Shown piece by piece: positions 10,333 through 17,682 of a DNA stretch of 64,000 nt. Each line of letters begins with the position of its first letter. Positions within the stretch are counted from its first letter, which is position 1. The stretch comes from a virus. The notes below the pieces were generated by a model, which did no database searches, was not told the DNA's origin, and saw nothing but the letters and a program-made list of their open reading frames with translations. The stretch spans positions 1 through 64,000 of IMG/VR virus record IMGVR_UViG_3300027749_000073; one strand, given 5' to 3'. Position numbers and translations under genes: made by a program.

Positions 10333-11256
10333 TTAAATATATCCTACGCCACTATTTAAATAACCACCAGTAACAAACATATCTAAACTAAATTTACGAA
10401 TACTATCCCTACTATAGACAGGCTGAAGAGTAATGCTAAACGAACTCTTAGTCGGAACTCGAGTTGTTCCGCCGCTAGTAGTACCGCCTAGTCCAAACGT
10501 GTTTAATGCACTTGCTGCTAGTCCTACTCCGCCTGCAAGTCCTGTAATTGCATTTGCGACACCTGCAGCTCCTGCAATTGTGCCGCCTACTGAACTAGCA
10601 AGTCCGCCTACTGATCCTGCAATGCCTGCAATTTCTCCTGCAAGGCTACCTGAAACTTTTACAGGGATATAGTCGCATTCTTCGTTCAATGTTAAATCAA
10701 ATGAAGTGATAACCACTGGTACATTTTTAAAAACATAGCCGCCGTATCCGTTTAAATATACAATCGGAGGAGGATTACCCGCTTTCGGATCATATCCCGA
10801 GAACATTTTAGTTGCTGATCTAAGATAATGAAGAACTGCTAGCCAATATGCTGCTTGTACAGGATCTTCAACATGCATTGGGGCAGTGATTGAAATTTTT
10901 CCCGGGTCACTATGTTGATAAGCTTGAAAACCATAGTTTGAATGCGTTGTCGGGACTGGTGAATATGATGCAGTTTGTTGTATTTTAATCACTGGAGTGT
11001 AAGGAAAAACTAACCCACCTGCAGCCTTAAGCGGAGCAAGCACCGAACTTGATCTAAAGCTTATCCATGTTGGTAAACTTAGTCTAACTCTCCAGTCATT
11101 TGAATTGCCATCACTGAATGCAGCAACGGCGCTTAGAATATCACCAACTGCTTCGCCTGCGCGAGGTAAATCCTTAGACCGTAGGGCACTTAAGAAGTTC
11201 CCGCCTGCGGCTAACCCCGATGCTGCTGCGCCTATTTGACTCGATATATCTGCCAT
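10333..11256 (-). CDS. 48: Baseplate tail-tube cap protein gp48 (gp48/gp54 family)
   Basis: This 307-residue protein sits where the tube joins the baseplate. Family signals are NDWRVRLSLP (about residues 54-63), LKAAGGLVFPYTPVIKI, a YWLAVLHYLRSATKMF helix around residue 140, and GYGGYVFKNVPVVITSFDL. These match gp48 of T4-like marine phages; T4 gp54 is a related alternative. A Gly/Ala-rich linker follows (about residues 210-265), then a C-terminal strand with SFSITLQPVYSRDS. It is the first gene of the leftward operon. Its ATG lies about 25 nt from a late-type CTAAATA box on the minus strand, with a GGAAG ribosome site between. Confidence 0.85.
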   Translation of the reverse strand: MADISSQIGAAASGLAAGGNFLSALRSKDLPRAGEAVGDILSAVAAFSDGNSNDWRVRLSLPTWISFRSSSVLAPLKAAGGLVFPYTPVIKIQQTASYSPVPTTHSNYGFQAYQHSDPGKISITAPMHVEDPVQAAYWLAVLHYLRSATKMFSGYDPKAGNPPPIVYLNGYGGYVFKNVPVVITSFDLTLNEECDYIPVKVSGSLAGEIAGIAGSVGGLASSVGGTIAGAAGVANAITGLAGGVGLAASALNTFGLGGTTSGGTTRVPTKSSFSITLQPVYSRDSIRKFSLDMFVTGGYLNSGVGYI

Positions 11257-11280
11257 AACTATTCTTCCTTTTTGGTATAA

Positions 11281-11287
11281 TATTTAG
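11281..11287 (-). promoter_or_regulatory. Late-type promoter for the leftward baseplate operon
   Basis: Read on the minus strand, CTAAATA lies 25 nt before the gene 48 ATG and is followed by AAAAAGGAAG. It deviates by one base from the T4 late core TATAAATA. Its position at the head of a late structural operon supports function. It directly abuts the rightward sigma70 -35 box of gene 55, so the two polymerase forms could interfere. Confidence 0.4.
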
Positions 11288-11316
11288 TTGACTTTTTAAT
11301 GTGCGTAGTTTATAAT
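11288..11316 (+). promoter_or_regulatory. Sigma70-type promoter for the gene 55 operon
   Basis: TTGACT (11288-11293), a 17-bp spacer and TATAAT (11311-11316) give a near-perfect host sigma70 promoter. It is followed 10 bp later by an AAGGAG ribosome site (11327-11332) and the gene 55 ATG at 11339. This would let unmodified host polymerase transcribe the late sigma factor and recombination genes early, before the gp55-dependent boxes can work. Confidence 0.8.
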
Positions 11317-11338
11317 ATGAATACATAAGGAGTTTTAA

Positions 11339-12169
11339 ATGCTTACACCCAAAGTAAATTACCTAAATAACAAGGATATGTTATTAGAAATACACAGATC
11401 AAAAAGTTCATACTGCGTTTTTACTGATCCATCATACCATCAATACGATCTAATACTTCCTAGTTTGGATAAAATTAATATTAGAACACTAGCACAAGCA
11501 AAACGAAATCAAGCAAAACGTATAGGCGATGCCGAATATGCCAAAAGAAAAGCACTAGGTGAAAAAGTCAAGCAAGCAGAGTGCGAACACGATTACAAAA
11601 AAGTCACAAAACTTGATATAGTCTTTAGGGTCATGTCATATGACCACATTCCAATGGCGTTCGGCCGTAAGAAGAATCCAAAAACAGAAGCAGACAAGCA
11701 TGAAAAAGTAAATTTTCCTCCATTTCAACATTGGAAATACAACGAAAACGACGAATTAGTGTGTGTAGGTAAAAGTCATTGGAAGGGTGATTTAGAAACT
11801 GGTGAATTCAATAAGCACGCAGGGAAAATTTCCGATACTCTTGCACGTATGATGTTAAAACTATGTGAAAGATATGCAACTAGAGGAAATGTACGCGGTT
11901 ATACCTATAATGACGAAATGAAAGGTCAAGCAATTCTGCAGTTAACTCAAATTGGCTTACAATTTGACGAATCAAAATCGGATAATCCATTTGCATACTT
12001 TACAGCAGCAGTAACCAATTCTTTTGTTAGAGTTATTAACATAGAAAAAAGAAATCAAAACATACGCGATGATATTCTTGAAATGAACGGATTAAATCCT
12101 TCTTATACTAGAACAAGTGCAGGTGAGTTTGAAGCAGCACAAAGACGGCATAACGAGGATACAGAATGA
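11339..12169 (+). CDS. 55: RNA polymerase sigma factor for late transcription gp55
   Basis: In T4, gp55 replaces sigma70 on host RNA polymerase and reads the TATAAATA late box. The 276-residue protein carries the gp55/sigma region-2-like segment at about residues 165-245: ISDTLARMMLKLCERYATR, GYTYNDEMKGQAILQL, then NPFAYFTAAVTNSFVRVI and NIEKRNQNIRDDIL. T4 gp55 is 185 residues; the extra sequence is a Lys-rich N-terminal part (about residues 50-130). A strong AAGGAG and a sigma70 promoter precede it. It heads an operon whose next gene overlaps by ATGA. Several TATAAATA-like boxes in the window are its probable targets. Confidence 0.93.
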   Translation: MLTPKVNYLNNKDMLLEIHRSKSSYCVFTDPSYHQYDLILPSLDKINIRTLAQAKRNQAKRIGDAEYAKRKALGEKVKQAECEHDYKKVTKLDIVFRVMSYDHIPMAFGRKKNPKTEADKHEKVNFPPFQHWKYNENDELVCVGKSHWKGDLETGEFNKHAGKISDTLARMMLKLCERYATRGNVRGYTYNDEMKGQAILQLTQIGLQFDESKSDNPFAYFTAAVTNSFVRVINIEKRNQNIRDDILEMNGLNPSYTRTSAGEFEAAQRRHNEDTE

Positions 12170-12387
12170 TAGAAATTAGCTTACTAGATCCAAGAGTATC
12201 AGCAGCAGTGAGATTAATAAAAGACTCAGGGTGTAAAGAAGAAGAAATTGCAGTCGATTACTTATTCGAAAACAAGTATCATTGCAAAATAGAGTGCAAT
12301 GACCCGTGGGATATTCAAGGTAAAGTGATATTTTCTGAAGAAAAGTATGCGAACTGGTTTATATTACAGTTTGGAGTAGGTAGTTAA
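12166..12387 (+). CDS. Small protein of unknown function between 55 and 47
   Basis: I do not recognise this 73-residue protein. It starts MIEISLLDPRVSAAVRLIKD, then has a probable helix-loop and beta-strands containing two Cys (YHCKIECNDPWDI), ending in an aromatic strand. It is acidic and has no membrane segment or signal peptide. The start overlaps the gene 55 stop as ATGA, so it is very likely translated. It is followed by a 35-bp gap before gene 47. Its place in the sigma/recombination operon suggests a regulatory or accessory role, but nothing in the sequence shows one. Confidence 0.7.
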   Translation: MIEISLLDPRVSAAVRLIKDSGCKEEEIAVDYLFENKYHCKIECNDPWDIQGKVIFSEEKYANWFILQFGVGS

Positions 12388-12422
12388 GAGATCCGTTAGT
12401 GGATTGTAGATAAAAGGAACAA

Positions 12423-13436
12423 ATGGGGAACTTATTTAAGAAGGTAGCAGTATTTACAGATTTGCATTTAGGATTAAAGTCTAACTCGCAAACACATAAT
12501 CAAGATTGCGAAGAATTTATAGACTGGTTTATAGAAAGAGCAAAAGAACACGGATGCGAGACCGGAATGTTTTTAGGTGATTACCACCATAATAGAAATA
12601 CATTAAATGTAGTAACTATGGCTTATTCGTTAAGAATATTAGAAAAACTAGGAAAAGCATTTGATAACTTCTACTACTTCCCAGGAAACCATGATTTATA
12701 CTACAGAGATAAGCGAGATATTCATTCTGTAGAGTTTGGAAAGTATATTCCGGGCATTACAGTAATTGATCACCCTACAACTATCGGTAATGTAACACTG
12801 TGCCCATGGTTAGTAGGAGATGAATGGAAAACAATTGGTAAGAAAGGCGGCAAATATATCTTTGGACACTTTGAATTACCTAATTTCTTTATGAATGCAA
12901 TGGTACAAATGCCAGATCACGGTGAAATACAAGTAGATCACTTTAACAAGTACGAATTAGGGTTCAGCGGGCACTTTCATAAACGTCAACAACGTCAAAA
13001 CATTCATTATATCGGAAATGCGTTCCCGCATAACTATGCAGATGCATGGGATGACGATAGAGGCATGATGATCATGGAGTGGGACGGCCAGCCTGAATAC
13101 ATTGCTTGGCCAAACCAACCTACATTTAGAACATTGAAGTTAAGTAGACTAATAGACGAAGCAGATACCTTGCTAAAGCCAAAGCAGCACCTAAGAGTAG
13201 TATTAGATATTGATATTACCTACGAAGAAGCAAGTTTTATCAAAGAAAAGTTTATTGCAGACTATAATCTAAGAGAAATAACACTGATAGCCGAAAAAAG
13301 GGTAATCGAAATAAGCCAAGAGATCGATATTCAGCAATTTGAGAGTATCGATGAAATTGTGTCCAATCAGATTGTAAGTATTGACTCAGACATGTATAAT
13401 AAAAACACATTACTATCGATCTATAGCAACCTATGA
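12423..13436 (+). CDS. 47: Recombination endonuclease subunit gp47 (Mre11/SbcD-like)
   Basis: This is the nuclease subunit of the gp46/47 complex that resects DNA ends for phage recombination-dependent replication. The 337 residues carry the metallophosphatase motifs in order: FTDLHLG (D13, H15), LGDYHHN (D53), PGNHD (N89, H90), GHF (148-150) and SGHFH (183-186). T4 gp47 is 339 residues, so the length matches. The start follows AAAAGGAAC. Its stop overlaps the gene 46 start as ATGA, consistent with a stoichiometric complex. Confidence 0.95.
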   Translation: MGNLFKKVAVFTDLHLGLKSNSQTHNQDCEEFIDWFIERAKEHGCETGMFLGDYHHNRNTLNVVTMAYSLRILEKLGKAFDNFYYFPGNHDLYYRDKRDIHSVEFGKYIPGITVIDHPTTIGNVTLCPWLVGDEWKTIGKKGGKYIFGHFELPNFFMNAMVQMPDHGEIQVDHFNKYELGFSGHFHKRQQRQNIHYIGNAFPHNYADAWDDDRGMMIMEWDGQPEYIAWPNQPTFRTLKLSRLIDEADTLLKPKQHLRVVLDIDITYEEASFIKEKFIADYNLREITLIAEKRVIEISQEIDIQQFESIDEIVSNQIVSIDSDMYNKNTLLSIYSNL

Positions 13437-15208
13437 AGTTAAAAACAATAACAGCAAAAAATTTCTTATCAATCGGAAATCAAACACAGGGAATCGACCT
13501 AACTGCTAGTAATATGACACTAGTACTAGGCGAAAACCTAGACATGGGTGGAGATGATAACGGTAGCAGAAACGGTGTGGGTAAAACTGCACTGTTAAAT
13601 GCAATTAGCTATGCGTTATATGGTACTGCACTTACAAATATCAAGAAAGATAACTTGATTAATAAAATTAACAACAAAAACATGTTAGTTACGCTTTCGT
13701 TTGAAAAAGACGGTACTGAATATCGTATCGAGCGAGGACGTAAACCTACTATTTTTAAGTTTTATGTTAATGACATAGTGCAGGACTCAACAGAAGTTGA
13801 CGACGCCCAGGGCGATATGCGAGAAACACAAAAAGAATTACACGCTCTCTTAGGTATGAGTCACGACATGTTTAAACATATCGTAGCGTTGAATACCTAC
13901 ACCGAACCGTTTCTTGCGTTACGCGCTAACGATCAACGAGAAATTATCGAACAATTATTGGGTATTACGTTACTAAGTGAAAAAGCAGAGAAGCTCAAAG
14001 AGCAAATACGTCAATCTAAAGACAGTATTAGCCAAGCAACTGCAAATATTGAAGCAACTAAAAAAGCAAATGAGAAAATCCAACAAAGTATTAACACATT
14101 AACCTTGCGGCAAACTGCATGGAACTCTCAAAATGAGTTAGACGTTGAAAAAATTGCACGAGCAATCGTTGAATTAGAAAGCGTCAACATCGAACTTGAG
14201 ATTTCTAACCATTCTCAATTAAAAGAATACTTAGAACAACGTGCAAAAATAGCAAGTCTAAACAAAGAAAAAGCAACTTTAGAGTCTGCAATAGCACAGG
14301 CTCTTAAAACTCGTGACAAATATACAAAAGAAGTTGCTGCCTTAGGAAATAAAAAATGCCACGCTTGTGATCAAGAGCTGCACGACCATAAACATGAAGA
14401 ATTATTAGCACTAGCCAATCAACATTTAGCCGAATCACAGCAGTATCACGATAAAGTTGAAGTTAATTATACTAAAATCTGTGATGAACTAACTGGATTT
14501 ACTGTAATTAACGTACGTCCAGACACATATTATGACACGGTTGAACAAGCATTAACTCATCAAAACAACTTACAGACATTAGAAACACAATTATTAATCA
14601 AAGCAGCTGAGACAGATCCATATCAAGAGCAGATTGACGAGCTTAACAACACTGCTATGCAAGAAATTACATGGGACGAAATCAATAGTTTAACCACTGT
14701 TAAAGATCATCAGGAGTTTTTACTTAAACTGCTAACCAATAAAGATAGTTTCATCCGTAAAAAGATCATCGACCAAAACCTTGCATACTTAAACAACAGA
14801 CTTACGTATTATCTCGATAAGATGGGATTGCCGCACACCGTAGTGTTCCAAAATGATCTTAACGTTGAAATTACGCAGTTAGGGCAGGACTTAGACTTTG
14901 ATAACTTGTCTAGAGGCGAACGTAACAGATTAATTTTAGGTCTGTCGTGGGCGTTCCGTGATGTATGGGAAAGTTTATATCAACCAATTAATTTATTGTT
15001 TGTTGATGAATTAATCGATAACGGATTAGATGCAAGCGGAATCGAAAATGCACTAGCAGTACTTAAGAAAATGGCGCGAGAGCGTAATAAAAACATCTTT
15101 TTGATAAGTCATAAAGATGAATTAGTAGGACGAGTTTCTAACGTGTTAAAAGTAATAAAAGAAAACGGATTTACATCATTTGCAACTGATTTGGAGATCA
15201 GCGAATGA
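13433..15208 (+). CDS. 46: Recombination endonuclease subunit gp46 (Rad50/SbcC-like ATPase)
   Basis: This SMC-like ATPase partners gp47. Visible parts are a Walker A motif GSRNGVGKT (residues 44-52) in an N-terminal ATPase half; long coiled-coil arms (about 170-310 and 320-440, Lys/Glu/Gln-rich); a zinc-hook CHAC (C309, C312) at the arm tip; an ABC signature LSRGERNRL (about 492-500); and Walker B LLFVDEL (D525, E526), followed by a switch His in FLISHKDE. The first loop before Walker A is longer than in T4 (GENLDMGGDDN). Length is 591 against 560 in T4. It overlaps both neighbours by four bases. Confidence 0.95.
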   Translation: MKLKTITAKNFLSIGNQTQGIDLTASNMTLVLGENLDMGGDDNGSRNGVGKTALLNAISYALYGTALTNIKKDNLINKINNKNMLVTLSFEKDGTEYRIERGRKPTIFKFYVNDIVQDSTEVDDAQGDMRETQKELHALLGMSHDMFKHIVALNTYTEPFLALRANDQREIIEQLLGITLLSEKAEKLKEQIRQSKDSISQATANIEATKKANEKIQQSINTLTLRQTAWNSQNELDVEKIARAIVELESVNIELEISNHSQLKEYLEQRAKIASLNKEKATLESAIAQALKTRDKYTKEVAALGNKKCHACDQELHDHKHEELLALANQHLAESQQYHDKVEVNYTKICDELTGFTVINVRPDTYYDTVEQALTHQNNLQTLETQLLIKAAETDPYQEQIDELNNTAMQEITWDEINSLTTVKDHQEFLLKLLTNKDSFIRKKIIDQNLAYLNNRLTYYLDKMGLPHTVVFQNDLNVEITQLGQDLDFDNLSRGERNRLILGLSWAFRDVWESLYQPINLLFVDELIDNGLDASGIENALAVLKKMARERNKNIFLISHKDELVGRVSNVLKVIKENGFTSFATDLEISE

Positions 15209-15486
15209 TGCCCAACGAAGAACTCCACGACGAGTTAATGTTAGCTCTTAGGGAGTACTTCAAAGCAAACCAACAGTGGGCAACATTGCGGACAAGAAGG
15301 TCCGCAATTAACTTGCGTCATTGGTTAAATGAAATTAGGAGACTGTGTCACTTGCAACGCATAGTAGTACAAGACTGGCGTTACGAAACATTTTCTCCTC
15401 TTAGGCCAAGTAAAAGAGCAAAAAACTTAATAGACAAAAAGGCAAATCAAAACGGCAGTGGCTCAGATGATAGCGATGCTAACTAA
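15205..15486 (+). CDS. Small basic protein of unknown function after 46
   Basis: This 93-residue protein starts at the ATGATG overlapping the gene 46 stop. Residues 8-60 are predicted helical (ELMLALREYFKANQQW, then RTRRSAINLRHWLNEIRRL), strongly basic and rich in Arg. The last 25 residues are a low-complexity Lys-then-Ser/Asp tail. A small helical protein with an AxxLRxWLxxIRxL pattern in this position is common in T4-like marine phages, but I know no function. It might bind nucleic acid, judging only from charge. It is coupled to gene 46 and followed 5 bp later by the nuclease gene. Confidence 0.7.
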   Translation: MMPNEELHDELMLALREYFKANQQWATLRTRRSAINLRHWLNEIRRLCHLQRIVVQDWRYETFSPLRPSKRAKNLIDKKANQNGSGSDDSDAN

Positions 15487-15491
15487 TATAC

Positions 15492-16013
15492 ATGAGTTCG
15501 AAAAGTAAAAACAAAGGAAAAAGTTGGGAAAATGATGTTGCAAAACATCTATCAGCTCTCTACAACGAGAGCTTTATACGTGTCCCTTTTAGCGGTGCTT
15601 ACATTGGTGGCAAGAATTCTGTTCGTAAAGATTTTTTGCACGAAGGCCAGATACGCGCAATGAAGGGTGACATTGTTCCTCCTGCAGATTGGAAACACTT
15701 TAATGTAGAGTGCAAATCATATGCAGAATTTCCATTCCATCAGTTGTTTACTGAAGGAAAAATTAATTTACTCGACTCGTGGATTTCACAAACACTTGAT
15801 GTTGCCGACCAAGGCGACTTCAATATCATTATCATGAAGTTTAACCGCAAAGGCGCTTATATAGCATTTGAATATAAACACATCAACACACTGCAAACAC
15901 ACAGGCACATCAAATATACATCAGAAAAACACGGAGACTGGGCATTTACCAGCTTTGAAGATTTTTGGCAATTAAACAAAGACGAAATTAAAAACCTTTC
16001 ACTAGGCAAATAA
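15492..16013 (+). CDS. PD-(D/E)XK nuclease, Holliday-junction-resolvase-like
   Basis: The 173 residues read as a compact restriction-like nuclease. E13 lies in the N-terminal helix (KGKSWENDVAKHL), followed by RVPFSGA, then GD60 in MKGDIVP and E73-C-K75 in FNVECKSYAEF. These are the E, D and ExK positions of the PD-(D/E)XK fold as seen in archaeal-type resolvases. It closes the 55-73aa-47-46-93aa operon, so cleavage of recombination or replication intermediates is a reasonable role, replacing or adding to T4 gp49. The start has only a weak ribosome site; MSSKSKNKGK is a typical basic leader. Exact substrate is unknown. Confidence 0.72.
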   Translation: MSSKSKNKGKSWENDVAKHLSALYNESFIRVPFSGAYIGGKNSVRKDFLHEGQIRAMKGDIVPPADWKHFNVECKSYAEFPFHQLFTEGKINLLDSWISQTLDVADQGDFNIIIMKFNRKGAYIAFEYKHINTLQTHRHIKYTSEKHGDWAFTSFEDFWQLNKDEIKNLSLGK

Positions 16014-16050
16014 TACAGTAATGGCTTGCACCGGCTAACTTCGGGTGCCT

Positions 16051-16158
16051 ATGAAAACAGGACTAACAGTCACTGGGACGGAAATCTCTGCTGTACAGAG
16101 TACTCAATCACTATCCTTAACAGGACGACGATCGGATATGCCTAATAAACCGGTTTGA
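16051..16158 (+). CDS. Candidate 35-residue small ORF
   Basis: ATG at 16051 opens 35 codons to TGA at 16156-16158. The product has alternating polar/hydrophobic Thr-Gly-Ser-rich sequence (GLTVTGTEISAVQSTQSLSL, then TGRRSDMPNK). The composition is like that of phage coding DNA here rather than random AT-rich spacer. There is no clear Shine-Dalgarno; GGGTGCC precedes it, and a GCACC/GGTGC inverted repeat could hide the start. It could be a real micro-protein or chance reading of a structured RNA. Function unknown. Confidence 0.4.
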   Translation: MKTGLTVTGTEISAVQSTQSLSLTGRRSDMPNKPV

Positions 16159-16474
16159 TTGTTTTAAGAAAAAAGATTTAAAAAAGGCTAAAAGAAGGGA
16201 CTGTGTTCCCTACGTTTGTAAGTATGTTAGCGTATATTTGCAAGCCGCCGTCAGATAAAGACGCAACTCGAGGTACCGGCTGACCGCCTCTGTAATGTTG
16301 TAACGCTAAGTGACAAAGGTCCACTCAGATAATGTCATCTTTGCCCTGCCTGGGCAAAGTGTGAGCGATCCATCTAGATAATATCTAAAAGAACGTGCTT
16401 CGCACGCTATGCTATATTATATTAAGATAAAAGTGTTTGAGTGAAAACGAAAACACAGTTGAACGTAGTTCAAC
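16159..16474 (+). ncRNA. Highly structured intergenic region, candidate noncoding RNA
   Basis: The 494-bp gap 16014-16507 has no long ORF but many plus-strand hairpins. They include AGGGA/TCCCT near 16196; GAGG..CGG-CTGA-CCG..CCTC (about 16270-16292) with a 3-nt bulge and a CAAC/GTTG outer pair; TGACA/TGTCA (about 16311-16336); an 8-bp CTTTGCCC/GGGCAAAG stem (16339-16359); TAGATA/TATCTA (about 16374); CGTGC-TTC-GCACG (about 16393-16405); and GTTGAAC/GTTCAAC (16458-16474). AGATAA recurs three times in unpaired-looking positions. The base composition is richer in GC than the flanks. No tRNA, tmRNA or RNase P signature is seen. It may be a small RNA or a long late-transcript leader. Confidence 0.45.
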
Positions 16475-16477
16475 ATT

Positions 16478-16485
16478 AATAAATA
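16478..16485 (+). promoter_or_regulatory. Late promoter box before the internal-protein gene
   Basis: AATAAATA, with flanking T before and AG after, lies 23 nt upstream of the ATG at 16508. It comes just after the GTTGAAC/GTTCAAC hairpin. One base differs from the T4 late core. Confidence 0.45.
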
Positions 16486-16507
16486 AGCTTAATATGAGAT
16501 TATCACA

Positions 16508-17446
16508 ATGAAGATAAATGAAATAACAAAACAAAGCAATCAGTTAGATGAAGGGATATTAGCAAAGTTGTTTTCTCCTGTAGTAGGAAAGTTAGCAAAA
16601 TTTGTAAAAGGAAAACCTAAAACTGCTCAAGAAAGAAAATTTGCAAGAGATCTCGATACTGTTGCCAGTTATGCATCTAAAAAATTAAGTTCAGCTAAAA
16701 AGTTCATGACGACTATAGGTACGTGGGGTCTAAAAGGATCGATGTTGTATTCTGTATACACACCTCTAGACGACTATCTCAAAAATGTTGAGTACGGCCA
16801 ACAACAAGTTGAACAAGGTAGATGGACCGAAGAACAATTTAAACAATTTGAACAAAGCGAAATGGCTGCGTTAACTGGTAAATGGGCAGAGGCTTTTTTA
16901 GCAAATAAATTAACTAAACTTGGCTTTAAGCATGTGGTTAGACCAGTTCTTACCTTAGGCGGACAGTGGAAAGCACTCTCGGGATTAGTTGACGGCATGA
17001 GCCTTGCAGGACAAGCTGCTATGTTGCATTGGATTGCAAGTCCGGAAGGAGCAAAGCATGTTGCAAATTGGCTTGCTTATCAAATTGACATCCCAGTAAT
17101 AGGAAGTATAAGCGCAGGCGATGTAGCTGGAGCTACAGGTGAACTTGCAAAAAAAGCAATATTAGCTGCAGCAACTAATGCAGCTAAAATGATATCAGAT
17201 AAACCTGCAGACCCTACTGCTACTACAACGTCTCCAGAAAAACCTGCAACTACAGCTGATCCTAATTCAACTACTACTGCTACAGACAAACCAGTTGATC
17301 CAGCAGCAACTGCTAATACACAAACACCTGAAAAGCCAGTAGACAAAAAACCTGCAGTTGATTTTTCAAATGGAGATTGGGAATTTCATCGTCCTGGCTT
17401 TTTAAGAAATACAAAAACTGGTGAAATTAAACGTGGCGAAGCTTAG
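16508..17446 (+). CDS. Putative capsid-targeted internal protein (prohead-protease substrate)
   Basis: The 312-residue protein starts MKINEITKQSNQLDEG. This resembles the short capsid-targeting peptides of T4 internal proteins (Met-Lys start, cleaved after a Glu by gp21), and both INE and LDE fit the (I/L)xE cleavage rule. Residues 20-230 are helical, amphipathic and basic at first, with Ala-rich hydrophobic helices (about 150-230). Residues 230-285 are a Pro/Thr/Asp/Ala low-complexity linker. The last 30 residues (FSNGDWEFHRPGFLRNTKTG) look like a small folded end. A late box precedes it. Whether it is packaged or injected is inference. Its TAG overlaps the stop of the convergent 51-like frame. 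Confidence 0.55.
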   Translation: MKINEITKQSNQLDEGILAKLFSPVVGKLAKFVKGKPKTAQERKFARDLDTVASYASKKLSSAKKFMTTIGTWGLKGSMLYSVYTPLDDYLKNVEYGQQQVEQGRWTEEQFKQFEQSEMAALTGKWAEAFLANKLTKLGFKHVVRPVLTLGGQWKALSGLVDGMSLAGQAAMLHWIASPEGAKHVANWLAYQIDIPVIGSISAGDVAGATGELAKKAILAAATNAAKMISDKPADPTATTTSPEKPATTADPNSTTTATDKPVDPAATANTQTPEKPVDKKPAVDFSNGDWEFHRPGFLRNTKTGEIKRGEA

Positions 17447-17682
17447 AGTAACGGTAATCTAGTTTCTTTAGTTGCTTCTATATTGTCTTTAATCACAGAG
17501 TAAATCATTTCTCTATCCTCAAAACTATAATACATGAGGAGGTCATTCATGCTAATACCTCCTCGCATATACCAACTGATTCTAAATAATTCTAATTTAA
17601 ACTGTTTAATTTCATTATCAACCCTAATTAGATATTCTTTGATCTCGTCGTCGGATAATCTAATTAGGAGTTGACGAAAAAA
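17443..17682 (-). CDS. 51: gp51-like baseplate hub assembly frame, no standard start codon
   Basis: This minus-strand frame is open from just after a TAA (17685-17683) to TAA at 17445-17443. It encodes about 79 residues reading LIRLSDDEIKEYLIRVDNEI, then KLELFRISWYMRGGISMNDL and a YYSFEDREMIYSVIKDNIEA end. The ISWYMRGG and SFEDRE blocks resemble the small gp51-type hub assembly protein encoded after gene 26 in T4-like marine phages. No ATG, GTG or TTG precedes the conserved part; the first ATG is the Met inside WYMRGG. It overlaps the 3' end of gene 26 in the -1 frame, so synthesis as a gene 26 frameshift extension or from an ATT start are the options. Confidence 0.65.
   Translation of the reverse strand, partial: FFRQLLIRLSDDEIKEYLIRVDNEIKQFKLELFRISWYMRGGISMNDLLMYYSFEDREMIYSVIKDNIEATKETRLPLL

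Noticed and set aside
16014-16507. tRNA, tmRNA, RNase P or group I intron
   Set aside because: No T-loop GTTCRA, acceptor/CCA pairing, tmRNA tag or intron core was found by eye. GACGGAA resembles a glutamine-riboswitch fragment, but the rest of that motif is missing.
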